Shown: piece by piece, positions 1-8,069 of the stretch
How positions within the stretch are numbered: the stretch's first letter is position 1
How the letters are laid out: each line of letters begins with the position of its first letter
Origin: DASXRC01 sp036506495
GTDB lineage: Bacteria > Actinomycetota > Actinomycetes > Mycobacteriales > Micromonosporaceae
Length of the DNA stretch: 58,741 bases
Direction: 5' to 3'
Assembly: GCA_036506495.1 (NCBI GenBank)
Contig: DASXRQ010000185.1
Span: 1-58,741, forward strand
Program-made: the position numbers and the translations under genes
Notes under the pieces: model-generated
What the model saw: the letters and a program-made list of their open reading frames with translations, nothing else
Databases searched by the model: none
Told to the model about the DNA's origin: nothing

Positions 1-162
1 GCACCTATCTCGTCGAGGGTCCCTGGGGCCGCCCGGCTGCCCCGCGGTCGGCGGTGCCGGCTGTGCCCGGTCGATGGGCAGCGTGCGGCCGTCCGCACGC
101 GCGGAGGTGCAATAGTACGCGCGAGGGCAGGTGACGGCACCCGAGTATTCGTGGAGGTCGAC

Positions 163-768
163 GTGGGCGGACGTCCCGAGCCAGCGCGGCCGGGTGTGAC
201 GCCGGAGCCGCTGCGGGTCACGGTCACGGACCCGCAGGTGATGCGCGCGCTCGCCCACCCGGCGCGCCTGGCAATCCTCGAGCATCTGTCCTCGACCGGC
301 GCCTCGGCCACCGCGACCGAGCTCGCGGAGGTGGTCGGGTTGTCGCCGAGCGCGACCAGCTACCACCTGCGCGCGCTGGCCCGGTGGGACATGGTCGAGG
401 ACGCCCCCAGTCAGGGCGACGCCCGGGAGCGGCGCTGGCGGGCCCGGCAGATGGGCTTCAACGTGGACCCCGGCCGGACCGCGGAACCGGAGGCCCGGGC
501 GGCCGAGGAGGCGCTGCTCGACACGTTTCTCGCCCGGCAGAACGACCAGGTGCGCCGCTGGCTGGCGGGGGCGGCCGACGAGTCCGACGAGTGGTACGAG
601 GCCAGCATGGTCTCCAGCACCGTCCTGCTGCTCACGGCCGGGGAGCTCGCGCGGCTCAGTCGGGCAATCACGGATCTCATCACGCCGTACCGGCGGGAGA
701 GCCGGGCCGACGCCCCGGCGGACGCCCGGCCGCTGACCTTCCAGTTGCGGGCGGTGCCGATCGACTGA
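163..768 (+). CDS. ArsR-family winged-helix transcriptional regulator
   Basis: A 201-aa DNA-binding protein. A winged helix-turn-helix of the ArsR (HTH_20) type fills roughly residues 20-90, with the typical opening MRALAHPARLAILEHL and a recognition helix around LSPSATSYHLRAL. The C-terminal half has no motif I recognise and no obvious metal-binding cysteines, so metal sensing is unlikely. GTG 163 is preferred because GGAGG lies 5 bases upstream; GTG 151 is an alternative without a good ribosome site. The next gene is an MFS transporter 10 bases downstream, so this is probably its local regulator, a common arrangement for efflux systems. The inducer is unknown. Confidence 0.85.
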   Translation: MGGRPEPARPGVTPEPLRVTVTDPQVMRALAHPARLAILEHLSSTGASATATELAEVVGLSPSATSYHLRALARWDMVEDAPSQGDARERRWRARQMGFNVDPGRTAEPEARAAEEALLDTFLARQNDQVRRWLAGAADESDEWYEASMVSSTVLLLTAGELARLSRAITDLITPYRRESRADAPADARPLTFQLRAVPID

Positions 769-778
769 GGGGTTGCGC

Positions 779-2095
779 GTGGAGGATGTGAAGGTCATAC
801 TTCGAAGTATGACCTTCACATCTGGCTCCGGCGGGCTCGCCGCCTCACGCTGGCGGGACGTCTACATCGCCTCCGCCGCCCGGGGCATCTCGGTGTGTGG
901 GGACTTCCTCGCCGCGACCGCGCTGGTGCTGGCGGTGCAGGCGGCCGGCGGCGGCGGGTTCGCGATCTCGGCGCTGCTACTCGCGGCCAGCGTGCCGCTC
1001 GTGGTGCTCGCACCCCTGACCGGGCGGCTCGCCGACCGGGCTGACAGCCGCACCCTGCTGGTCGGTGCGGGCCTCGGGCAGGCCGCGGTCTGCACCGCGC
1101 TCGCGTTCACCAGCCATCAGGTGCTGACCGTCGTCCTGGTGGCGCTGCTGGCCGCGGGCCTGGCGGTCACCCAGCCGACGATCGCCGCCCTGCTGCCGGC
1201 GATGGTTCGGCGGGCCGACCTGCCCCGAGCCAGCGCCCTGAACCAGACGGCCGGCTCGCTCGGCGTGCTCATCGGGCCGGCGCTGGCCGGCGTGCTCGTC
1301 GGGGAGTTCGGTCCACGTCTGCCGCGGCTGCTGGCTGCGGCCGGCTACCTCGCGGTCGTTGCGGCCGGGTTCGCGCTGCGTACGCACCGGGGGCGGCGGA
1401 CCGTCTCGGACGCCGCGCCGGCCAGCGGCGTGGCGCCGGTCGCGACCCCGGGCTGGCGGCTCTGGGGCGACCCGCTGCTGCGGGCGATGGTCGTCTCGGT
1501 CGCGGCGGTGATCGCCGCGGTCGGCGCCATCAACGTGGTCGAGGTCTTCTTCGTCCGGGACACCCTGCACGCCTCGATGACCGTGTACGGCCTGATCGGC
1601 GCGTCCTGGACCGGCGGGATGCTGGCCGGGGCATGGCTGCTGGCGCGGCGGGTACGCAGGGTGCGCGGCGACGGCGGTCTGGTGTGGGGCGTCCTGCTGA
1701 TGCTGGGCGCGTGCTGTGCGGCGGTGTCGGCGTCCGCGACGGCGGGCGCGGTCGGGTGGCTCTTCCCGTTATGGATCATCGGTGGCGTCTTCAACGGAGG
1801 GATGAACACGTTCAGCGCCGTCGTCATGGGCACCCGGGTGCCGGAGGTCATGCGCGGGCGCGCCTTCGCCACGCTGAACGCGTCCGTGCAGGGCGCCGCG
1901 ATGTTCGGCTACCTCGTCGGCGGCGCGCTCGTCGGGCACGTCCCGACGCGCCTGTTGGTCGCCGCCCTCGGTCTGGCCGGAATGCTGGTGGTGGCGGTGC
2001 TGGTGCCGTCCGTGCTGCGCGCCGCTCGCCGCGAGCAGCGGGTCGCGACGGAAGCGCCCGAGGCGATGCTGGCAACGGTTCCGGCCGTCGGCTGA
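779..2095 (+). CDS. MFS transporter (efflux type)
   Basis: A hydrophobic protein of about 438 aa with the alternating membrane helices of a major facilitator, and an MFS loop motif A-like stretch PLTGRLADRADSRTLL between helices 2 and 3. The substrate cannot be read from sequence; with an ArsR-type regulator directly upstream an exporter is the likely role. The start is uncertain: GTG 779 has GAGG 8 bases upstream; ATG 809 gives a protein 10 residues shorter, has no ribosome site, and sits inside the 38-bp palindrome; TTG 773 is also possible. Probably co-transcribed and translationally coupled with the regulator. Confidence 0.85.
   Translation: MEDVKVILRSMTFTSGSGGLAASRWRDVYIASAARGISVCGDFLAATALVLAVQAAGGGGFAISALLLAASVPLVVLAPLTGRLADRADSRTLLVGAGLGQAAVCTALAFTSHQVLTVVLVALLAAGLAVTQPTIAALLPAMVRRADLPRASALNQTAGSLGVLIGPALAGVLVGEFGPRLPRLLAAAGYLAVVAAGFALRTHRGRRTVSDAAPASGVAPVATPGWRLWGDPLLRAMVVSVAAVIAAVGAINVVEVFFVRDTLHASMTVYGLIGASWTGGMLAGAWLLARRVRRVRGDGGLVWGVLLMLGACCAAVSASATAGAVGWLFPLWIIGGVFNGGMNTFSAVVMGTRVPEVMRGRAFATLNASVQGAAMFGYLVGGALVGHVPTRLLVAALGLAGMLVVAVLVPSVLRAARREQRVATEAPEAMLATVPAVG
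785..822. promoter_or_regulatory. 38-bp perfect palindrome at the arsR-MFS junction
   Basis: The left half GATGTGAAGGTCATACTTC is followed without spacer by its exact reverse complement, centred between 803 and 804; symmetry breaks at 784/823. It lies at the 5' end of the MFS gene and spans that gene's in-frame ATG at 809. It could be the operator of the adjacent ArsR-type regulator or an mRNA hairpin that occludes translation. Symmetry is certain; function is inferred. Confidence 0.75.
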
Positions 2096-2116
2096 GTGCG
2101 ACCGGGCCGGCCGGGT

Positions 2117-2122
2117 TACCGT
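2117..2122 (+). promoter_or_regulatory. Putative -10 box of mqnA
   Basis: TACCGT fits the actinobacterial TANNNT -10 pattern and ends 10 bases before ATG 2133, predicting a leaderless or very short-leader mRNA. No good -35 is seen. Inference. Confidence 0.35.
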
Positions 2123-2132
2123 GGCGGACATC

Positions 2133-2984
2133 ATGAACGAGCACGAGCGGCGGCCACGAGTCGGACATATCCAGTTCCTAAACTGTTTGCCGATCTATTG
2201 GGGTTTGATGCGCTCCGGCGCGTTGATCGACGTGGATCTGCGCAAGGACGCACCGGACCGACTGAACGCCGCTCTCATCGCCGGGGAGCTGGACATCGGA
2301 CCGATCTCGTTGCTGGAGTATCTCCGGCACACCGATGATCTGCTGCTGCTGCCCGACCTCGCGGTCGGCTCCGACGGACCGGTGCTAAGCGTGAACGTCG
2401 TGTCCACACGGCCGCTCGCCGCGCTCGGCGGTGGCCGGGTCGCGCTCGGCTCCACGTCGCGTACCGGCGCCCTGCTCGCCCAGATGCTCCTGGCCGAGCG
2501 GTACGGGGTATTCCCGGAGTACTTCACCTGTCCGGCGGACCTGACCGAAATGCTGCTCGAGGCGGACGCGGCCGTGCTGATCGGGGACGCGGCGCTGAGG
2601 GCGCACTACGAGGCGCCGCGGCGTGGCCTGGCGGTCACCGATCTCGGTCAGGCGTGGCGCGAGTGGACTGGCCTGCCGATGGTGTTCGCCGTCTGGGCCG
2701 TGCGTCGCGAGTTTGCCGCCGACAATCCAGGCCTGGTCAAGGACGTGCACGACGCGTTTCTCCGCTCGCGCGACCTGTGCCTCGCCGAACTCGACGACGT
2801 CGCGGCCTCGGCGGCACGGTGGGAGCCATTCGACGCGGCGACCCTGGCGTCGTACTTCCGAGTTCTGGACTTCTCCCTGGGCGATCGCCAGGTCGCCGGC
2901 CTGCGAGAGTTCGCCGCACGGGCGGCCGCGATCGGCGCCGCCCCGGCGCTTCCGCCGGCGGGCCAGTTGTTCGCCGCGGTCTAG
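2133..2984 (+). CDS. mqnA: Chorismate dehydratase MqnA (futalosine menaquinone pathway)
   Basis: A 283-aa soluble enzyme that dehydrates chorismate to 3-[(1-carboxyvinyl)oxy]benzoate, the first step of the futalosine route to menaquinone. The MqnA family signature is clear: RVGHIQFLNCLPIYWGL at the N-terminus, then ELDIGPISLLEYLRH and a periplasmic-binding-protein-like fold. ATG 2133 is preferred over GTG 2121 because a TANNNT box ends 10 bases upstream and neither start has a ribosome site. mqnC lies at 12.2 kb and menG at 13.4 kb; other mqn genes (mqnB, mqnD) are not in the window. Confidence 0.93.
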   Translation: MNEHERRPRVGHIQFLNCLPIYWGLMRSGALIDVDLRKDAPDRLNAALIAGELDIGPISLLEYLRHTDDLLLLPDLAVGSDGPVLSVNVVSTRPLAALGGGRVALGSTSRTGALLAQMLLAERYGVFPEYFTCPADLTEMLLEADAAVLIGDAALRAHYEAPRRGLAVTDLGQAWREWTGLPMVFAVWAVRREFAADNPGLVKDVHDAFLRSRDLCLAELDDVAASAARWEPFDAATLASYFRVLDFSLGDRQVAGLREFAARAAAIGAAPALPPAGQLFAAV

Positions 2985-3029
2985 CCGTTGCCGCCCGTCC
3001 GCCGCCTTGATCGGCAAGCGCTGCCGACG

Positions 3030-3965
3030 TCAGGAGTCGGTACGCAGCTGCCGGGCGACGCTCTCGCAGACGTCGAAGCCGTAGTCGTAGCCGCGGCCGC
3101 CGCCGAACGGGTAGCGGACCATCACGCCCATCGTCCAGCCGTCACCGATGGCCAGGCAGTTGACGTGGTACTCCCGCTCGGCGTCCCGCGTGATCCAACC
3201 GTTCTTGATGGCGATCGTCTTCCGCATCGAAGTGGGGAAGGCGTTGCGGATGCCGGTGTCACCGACCCCCCGCACCGCGCGCATCTCGCCGAGGAGCCAC
3301 GTCGTCCACTTCGGACCGGCGGCGCGGCCGGAGTCGATGCACGTGCCGAGCCGGGTGATGTCGCGCGGCGATAACCGGGTACGGCTCCAGCCGTCGCTGG
3401 CGGCCGCGCTGTCCGTGAGCTTGCAGATCGAGATCATTCGGGCGATCGAGTCCTGCTCCGCCAGCTCCGTCCACAGCGTCTGCGCCGGCGTGTTCGCGCT
3501 GTCCCGGATCATCGAGCGGATCTGGCTCATCCGCGTGTCGCTCGGCGTCTGGCCGCGCTCGGTGGCCCGGCGCAGGTAGTCGGATGCCAGCCAGGACTTG
3601 ATGAGCGACGCGGTTGTGCTGGTCTCCGCCATGTTCCGCGAGCCGTAAATCTTGCCGGTGCGCTGGTCCATGACCGCCCAGGCGTACCAGCCCGTGATGT
3701 CGACGTCGACATCGGCCGGCCCGACCGCAAGTGGCGTGAGGCTGGGGCTCGGACTGGCCGCGGCGGCCGGGGTGGTCGACCCGGACGCGGATGGCGAGGC
3801 CGGACTCGTGCTCGGGGATCCCCGCTGCGCCGCCGAGTCCGGCCCGCCGTTGCGCACGGCGGCGACGCCGACGCCGGCCAGCACCAATACCGCACCGAAC
3901 ACCACCGCCATGACGGCAGCCGTACGCAGAGGGCGCGACGACGTGCCCGGACGCCTTCGATCCAC
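3030..3965 (-). CDS. Exported SxxK serine hydrolase, beta-lactamase-like (copy 2)
   Basis: A 311-aa protein with an N-terminal membrane segment or signal anchor (about residues 17-37), a Ser/Pro/Ala-rich linker to about residue 80, and a class-A-beta-lactamase-like domain. Catalytic-type motifs: S120-L-I-K123, S156-A-N158 and K254-N-G256 (the family norm is KTG). It may be a peptidoglycan-related hydrolase or an inactive relative; I would not call it a resistance enzyme. It follows its paralogue by 4 bases on the same strand, so they form an operon. The start is GTG 3965 without a strong ribosome site. Confidence 0.75.
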   Translation of the reverse strand: MDRRRPGTSSRPLRTAAVMAVVFGAVLVLAGVGVAAVRNGGPDSAAQRGSPSTSPASPSASGSTTPAAAASPSPSLTPLAVGPADVDVDITGWYAWAVMDQRTGKIYGSRNMAETSTTASLIKSWLASDYLRRATERGQTPSDTRMSQIRSMIRDSANTPAQTLWTELAEQDSIARMISICKLTDSAAASDGWSRTRLSPRDITRLGTCIDSGRAAGPKWTTWLLGEMRAVRGVGDTGIRNAFPTSMRKTIAIKNGWITRDAEREYHVNCLAIGDGWTMGVMVRYPFGGGRGYDYGFDVCESVARQLRTDS

Positions 3966-3969
3966 CCGG

Positions 3970-4914
3970 TCAGCCCTGCCCGGCCGGTGGCTGGTAGACG
4001 AGCTGGTGCGCCACGCTCTTGCAGACGTTGGCGCCGTACGCCAGGCCGTACCTGCCCGGATAGCGGGTCATGACCGACAGCACCCAGTCCTTGTGCACCG
4101 CCAGGCAGTCGAGGTGCCACAGTCCGTCCGCGTTGATCAGCGTCCACCCGTTCTTGATGCTCAGGCCGGCCTTGAGGTTCGCGGGCAGCCCGTCGACGAT
4201 GCCCCAGTGACCTCCACCCCAGGTCGCGTGCTGATCCTTCGCCGCCGTGGTTCCCCATACCTTGGTCATCTCGGCGAGGATCCACCTCGTCCACCTCGGA
4301 CCCGCCGCGCGTCCGTCGGCGACGCACTGGCCCATCCGGACCGCGTCGCGTGGGGACATGCGCGTGTAGCTCCACCAGACGGTGTCGTCGCCCGCGGGCA
4401 CCACCTTGCTGGTGTCGGTGAGCCGGCAGATCTTGATCAGGCGGTCGATCACCGGCGACCGCCCGCCAGCGTTGAACAGCGACTCGGCGGCGTTGTCGTC
4501 GCTCAGGCGGATCGCCCGGCTCGCCTGGGTGAGCCGGGTCGCGGTGGGCTGCCGACCGGCGGCGGCCGTACGGCGGAGGTAGTCCGAGGCGAGCCAGACC
4601 TTGATCATCGACTCCGTGGAGTTGGTCGCCCGGATGTTCGACGAACCCGCAATCTTGCCGGTCTTGCGATCAAGAAGTGCCCACGACAAGAAGCCGTTGA
4701 CGCGCACCGTGACCGACCGGGCCTTCAGCGTCGGCGGGGGTGGCGAAGGAGGCGGACCGAGCGTGCGCGACGGCGAGGGCGACGCGGTCGAACCGGTGAG
4801 GCCGAGGACGGCCGGCGGATCCCCCTTGAACCGGGCGTACGCGGCAGGGACGAGCATGACGCCGCCGAGGACAATGGCTGCCAGCGCGGCGGCCAGGATC
4901 AGGCGAGGGCGCAT
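3970..4914 (-). CDS. Exported SxxK serine hydrolase, beta-lactamase-like (copy 1)
   Basis: A 314-aa paralogue of the next gene downstream. It has an N-terminal hydrophobic segment (residues 5-25), a Pro/Ser-rich linker, and the same motif order: S102-M-I-K105, D139-D-N141 in the SDN position, and K254-N-G256. Shared blocks such as WLASDYLRR and the spacing of all three motifs show a tandem duplication. ATG 4914 is chosen because GGAG precedes it by 10 bases and the hydrophobic segment follows at once; an upstream start at 4968 would add 18 residues. The substrate is unknown. Confidence 0.75.
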   Translation of the reverse strand: MRPRLILAAALAAIVLGGVMLVPAAYARFKGDPPAVLGLTGSTASPSPSRTLGPPPSPPPPTLKARSVTVRVNGFLSWALLDRKTGKIAGSSNIRATNSTESMIKVWLASDYLRRTAAAGRQPTATRLTQASRAIRLSDDNAAESLFNAGGRSPVIDRLIKICRLTDTSKVVPAGDDTVWWSYTRMSPRDAVRMGQCVADGRAAGPRWTRWILAEMTKVWGTTAAKDQHATWGGGHWGIVDGLPANLKAGLSIKNGWTLINADGLWHLDCLAVHKDWVLSVMTRYPGRYGLAYGANVCKSVAHQLVYQPPAGQG

Positions 4915-5302
4915 GGGGAAGGAACTCCAGTGGTGGGGGCGGCCGCTGGTTTGGTTGTGCGCGTGCAAGTCGTTGGGCAGGTCGGGGGACGTACCGTGAC
5001 CGTTGTGCAGTTTACGGGCCCGCGCTGTAAGCGCTAGAGCCCACGAGCGCCGTGAACCCCTTGAAAGCAGCGGTATGTCGGCCTACGTCTGAATAATGAA
5101 CCGATGTGGAGTCGTTTTCGTGAGCGGCGTCTCCCCCTTTTGTCTGCATACTCCACATTGGACGCGGCGGGCATATGGTGCGCGTCGTCACATCGCCGCG
5201 CTGAGCGTTCACTCAATGCGATCGGCGTGAATACGGAGCGTGCCTAGTCCTCAGGTGTGACACCTGCTTGCTTGTCACGCGCGGGGCTGTAACACTTGAC
5301 GC
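4915..5302. other. Divergent intergenic region, relatively AT-rich
   Basis: This 388-bp gap separates the minus-strand hydrolase operon from the plus-strand paa operon. It holds a 9-bp perfect inverted repeat with a 37-bp spacer (ATGTGGAGT at 5104-5112, ACTCCACAT at 5150-5158) and a 15-bp palindrome before paaA. Short open frames exist, but none has a ribosome site or recognisable protein. Confidence 0.6.
5252..5266. promoter_or_regulatory. 15-bp palindrome upstream of paaA, candidate operator
   Basis: CAGGTGT-G-ACACCTG is a perfect inverted repeat around one base. It abuts a possible promoter of paaA (TTGCTT 5268-5273, 16-bp spacer, TAACAC 5290-5295, then 7 bases to GTG 5303). Position suggests a binding site for a paa regulator; no such regulator gene is adjacent. 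Confidence 0.45.
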
Positions 5303-6529
5303 GTGTACGGCAACGAATTCCCCGCGCCCGGCGACCACGGGCCCGCCGAGCCGGCGACCGAGCGGCCCATGATCGACGAGCCGTTGATCGGAGGCCTGCT
5401 CGGCGAGGTTGAGGCCGCGGAGTCCGCCCTGCACGCGGCGGCCGAGCGGCGGGTGACCGCTGCGCCCGACGGGTCCGGCGCCGGTGGCGCGCAGGACGAC
5501 GAGCTCGCCAGCTACTTCGACGCGGTGATCGCGGCGGATCAGAAGGTCGAGCCGCGCGACTGGATGCCCGAGGCGTACCGGAAGGGGCTTATCCGGCAGA
5601 TCGCCCAGCACGCCCATTCCGAGATCATCGGGATGCAGCCGGAGGGCAACTGGATCAGCCGCGCACCGACGCTGAAGCGCAAGGCCATCCTGTTGGCCAA
5701 GGTGCAGGACGAGGCCGGCCACGGCCTGTACCTGTACGCCGCCGCGGAGACCCTCGGCGTGACCCGGGATGAACTCGTCGAGCTGCTCCTCAGCGGCCGG
5801 CAGAAGTACAGTTCGATCTTCAACTACCCGACGCTCACCTGGGCCGACATGGGCGCGATCGGCTGGCTCGTGGACGGCGCCGCGATCGTCAACCAGGTGC
5901 CGCTGTGCCGGTGCTCGTACGGGCCGTACGCCCGCGCGATGATCCGCATCTGCAAGGAGGAGTCCTTCCACCAGCGCCAGGGGTACGAGATCCTGTACAC
6001 CCTCGCGCACGGGACGCCGGCGCAGAAGACAATGGCGCAGGACGCCGTCAACCGGTGGTGGTACCCGTCGCTGGCGATGTTCGGCCCGCCGGACACCGAG
6101 TCGACACACTCGGCGCAGTCCATGGCCTGGAAGATCAAGCGGTTCTCGAACGACGACCTGCGGCAGCGCTTCGTCGACATGTGCGCGCAGCAGGTGCAGG
6201 CGCTCGGACTCGGCGTGCCCGACCCCGACCTGCGGTGGAACGAGGAGCGCAAGGCGTACGACTACACCCAGCCCGACTACGACGAGCTGCTGCGGGTGAT
6301 CCGGGGCGACGGCCCGTGCAACCGCGACCGGATGGCGTTCCGGCGGCGGGCGCACGCGGACGGGGCGTGGGTCCGCGAGGCGGCCGCGGCGTACGCGAAG
6401 AAGCGGGAGGCGGTTGGTGCGAGCGCAGCGAAGCGGAGCCCCGGCAGCGAGCGCGAGAAGCGAGCGCAGCGAGCCCCGCAGTCGCGAGCGACTGCCGGCT
6501 CAGTCGCGAGCGAAAGCAGGACGGCATGA
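5303..6529 (+). CDS. paaA: Phenylacetyl-CoA 1,2-epoxidase catalytic subunit PaaA
   Basis: The oxygenase subunit of the multicomponent enzyme that epoxidises phenylacetyl-CoA. Its 408 aa contain ferritin-like di-iron helices with EAGHGLYLY (around residue 136) and EESFHQRQGYE (around 218). The family is usually about 310-330 aa: here an extra N-terminal stretch of about 60 residues precedes the core, and the last ~40 residues are a low-complexity Ser/Arg/Ala tail encoded by GCGAGCGCAGCGA-type repeats. GTG 5303 is supported by a TAACAC box 7 bases upstream; ATG 5369 is an internal alternative. The stop overlaps paaB as ATGA. Confidence 0.93.
   Translation: MYGNEFPAPGDHGPAEPATERPMIDEPLIGGLLGEVEAAESALHAAAERRVTAAPDGSGAGGAQDDELASYFDAVIAADQKVEPRDWMPEAYRKGLIRQIAQHAHSEIIGMQPEGNWISRAPTLKRKAILLAKVQDEAGHGLYLYAAAETLGVTRDELVELLLSGRQKYSSIFNYPTLTWADMGAIGWLVDGAAIVNQVPLCRCSYGPYARAMIRICKEESFHQRQGYEILYTLAHGTPAQKTMAQDAVNRWWYPSLAMFGPPDTESTHSAQSMAWKIKRFSNDDLRQRFVDMCAQQVQALGLGVPDPDLRWNEERKAYDYTQPDYDELLRVIRGDGPCNRDRMAFRRRAHADGAWVREAAAAYAKKREAVGASAAKRSPGSEREKRAQRAPQSRATAGSVASESRTA
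6416..6520. repeat. GCGAGCGCAGCGA-type low-complexity repeat at the 3' end of paaA
   Basis: GCGAGCGCAGCGA occurs at the start of the block and again near 6462; CAGTCGCGAGCGA occurs at 6479-6491 and 6501-6513. The repeats stay in frame and encode the unusual PaaA tail. They look like a short dispersed repeat that has entered or expanded between paaA and paaB. Confidence 0.6.
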
Positions 6530-6810
6530 GCGGCGAGTGGCCGTTGTGGGAGGTCTTCGTGCGGTCCCGGCGCGGGTTGTCGCACGGCCACGTCGGGAGC
6601 CTGCACGCACCCGACGCGGAGATGGCGCTGCGCAACGCGCGCGACCTCTACACCCGCCGGCAGGAGGGCGTCTCCATCTGGGTGGTGCCCGCGGACGCGA
6701 TCACTGCGTCCAGCCCAGATGAGAAGGACGCCTTCTTCGACCCGGCCGCCGACAAGGTCTACCGCTACCCGACGTTCTACGAGGTGCCCGAGGGAGTCGC
6801 GCACCTATGA
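6526..6810 (+). CDS. paaB: Phenylacetyl-CoA epoxidase subunit PaaB
   Basis: A 94-aa small subunit needed for the epoxidase complex; it has no catalytic residues of its own. It begins MSGEWPLWEVFVRSRRGLSH and contains the conserved HVGSLHAPDAEMALRNARDL and FYEVPEGV segments of the family. ATG 6526 overlaps the paaA stop, and its own stop overlaps the paaC start, so it sits inside a translationally coupled chain. Length is normal. Confidence 0.93.
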   Translation: MSGEWPLWEVFVRSRRGLSHGHVGSLHAPDAEMALRNARDLYTRRQEGVSIWVVPADAITASSPDEKDAFFDPAADKVYRYPTFYEVPEGVAHL

Positions 6811-7571
6811 GCGAACTCACGAGCGATCAGCTGTTCGACTACCTGCTCCGGCTCGGCGACGACGCGCTCATCGCGGCGCAGCGCCTCGGCGAGTGGTACG
6901 CCTCGTCGCCGGAGATGGAGGAGGACGTCGCGCTGGCGAACCTCGCGCTCGACCAGCTGGGCGCCGCCCGCGCGCTGCTGACCTACGCCGGGGAGGTCGA
7001 GGGCGCCGGCCGCGACGAGGATGCGCTGGCATACCTGCGCGCCGACCGCGAGTTCCGCAATTGTCTGCTCGTGGAGCTGCCCAACGAGAATTTTGCGGTG
7101 ACGATCGCCAAGCTGCTGTTCCTGTCGGCGTACCAGTTGCCGCTCTACGACGCTCTCGTGAGCAGCTCCGACGCGCGGCTCGCGGAGATCGCGGCGAAGG
7201 CGCGCAAGGAATCGGCGTACCACCTGGACCACGCCGCGCGGTGGACGCTGCGGCTGGGCGACGGCACACAGGAGTCGCACCGGCGGATGCAGGCGGCGGT
7301 CGACGCGGTGTGGCCGTACGTCCACGAGCTGCTCGCGGCCGACGAGACGGCCACCCGGCTGGCGTCGTCCGGCCTCGCCGCGGACCCGGCCGAGCTGCGC
7401 GCGGCCTGGCTGTCCACGGTCGAGCCGCTGCTGGCCGAGGCCACGCTGGACCGCCCGGCCGACGGCTGGGCGCCGGAGGGCGGCCGGGTCGGCCGGCACA
7501 CCGAGCACCTGTCGTACCTGCTCGGCGAGATGCAGGTGCTGCACCGCGCACACCCGGGAGCCCGCTGGTGA
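6807..7571 (+). CDS. paaC: Phenylacetyl-CoA epoxidase structural subunit PaaC
   Basis: A 254-aa all-helical, ferritin-like partner of PaaA. Family segments include YLLRLGDDALIAAQRLGEW and ALDQLGAARALLTYAGE near the N-terminus, NENFAVTIAKLLFLSAYQ in the middle and GGRVGRHTEHLSYLLGEMQ at the C-terminus. PaaC resembles PaaA but normally lacks a working di-iron site and acts as scaffold. Start and stop both overlap neighbours by 4 bases. Confidence 0.94.
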   Translation: MSELTSDQLFDYLLRLGDDALIAAQRLGEWYASSPEMEEDVALANLALDQLGAARALLTYAGEVEGAGRDEDALAYLRADREFRNCLLVELPNENFAVTIAKLLFLSAYQLPLYDALVSSSDARLAEIAAKARKESAYHLDHAARWTLRLGDGTQESHRRMQAAVDAVWPYVHELLAADETATRLASSGLAADPAELRAAWLSTVEPLLAEATLDRPADGWAPEGGRVGRHTEHLSYLLGEMQVLHRAHPGARW

Positions 7572-8062
7572 CCGGCGACGCCCGCGCCGCGGTCGCCTCG
7601 GTCGTCGATCCCGAGATCCGGGTCGTCACGATCGAAGAGCTGGGCATCCTGCGGGACGTCCGCGAGGAGGAGTCCGGTCGGGTCACCGTCACCATCACGC
7701 CGACCTACTCCGGCTGCCCGGCGATGGACGTGATCCGCGCGGACATCCGCACCGCGCTGCGCGTGGCCGGGCACCCGGACGCCGAGGTCGTCACCGCCTT
7801 GAGCCCGGCCTGGACCACCGACAACATCAGCGAGTCGGGTCGCGCCAAGCTTGCGGCCGCGGGAATCGCGCCGCCGGGGCCGGCCGGGCCCTTCCTCGCG
7901 GGTCGCCGTCCGAGCGTCGTCGCATTGACGCTGACCGTCCGCTGCCCCCGATGCGGCTCGCCCGACACCGAGGAGATCAGCCGGTTCGGCTCCACGGCGT
8001 GCAAGGCGTTGTGGCGGTGCCGCGACTGCGCCGAGCCCTTCGACCACATCAAGGCCCTGTGA
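7568..8062 (+). CDS. paaD: PaaD, DUF59-type maturation protein of the epoxidase
   Basis: A 164-aa protein required for epoxidase activity, probably for cluster or di-iron maturation. The DUF59/MIP18-like N-terminal half carries the typical VVDPEIRVVTIEELGILRDV and PTYSGCPAMDVI. The C-terminal half has a cysteine-rich zinc-ribbon-like pair, CPRCGS and CRDC. GTG 7568 overlaps the paaC stop (GTGA). Length is normal. Confidence 0.92.
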   Translation: MTGDARAAVASVVDPEIRVVTIEELGILRDVREEESGRVTVTITPTYSGCPAMDVIRADIRTALRVAGHPDAEVVTALSPAWTTDNISESGRAKLAAAGIAPPGPAGPFLAGRRPSVVALTLTVRCPRCGSPDTEEISRFGSTACKALWRCRDCAEPFDHIKAL

Positions 8063-8069
8063 GACCGGC

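Noticed and set aside
1..150. Tail or promoter of a gene at the left edge
   Set aside because: No frame shows a recognisable protein end and no clear promoter could be assigned; 150 bases are too few to decide.
5012..5212. Minus-strand open frame of 66 aa between the serine hydrolase and paaA
   Set aside because: No ribosome site, no recognisable protein and poor third-position GC bias; it crosses an inverted repeat.
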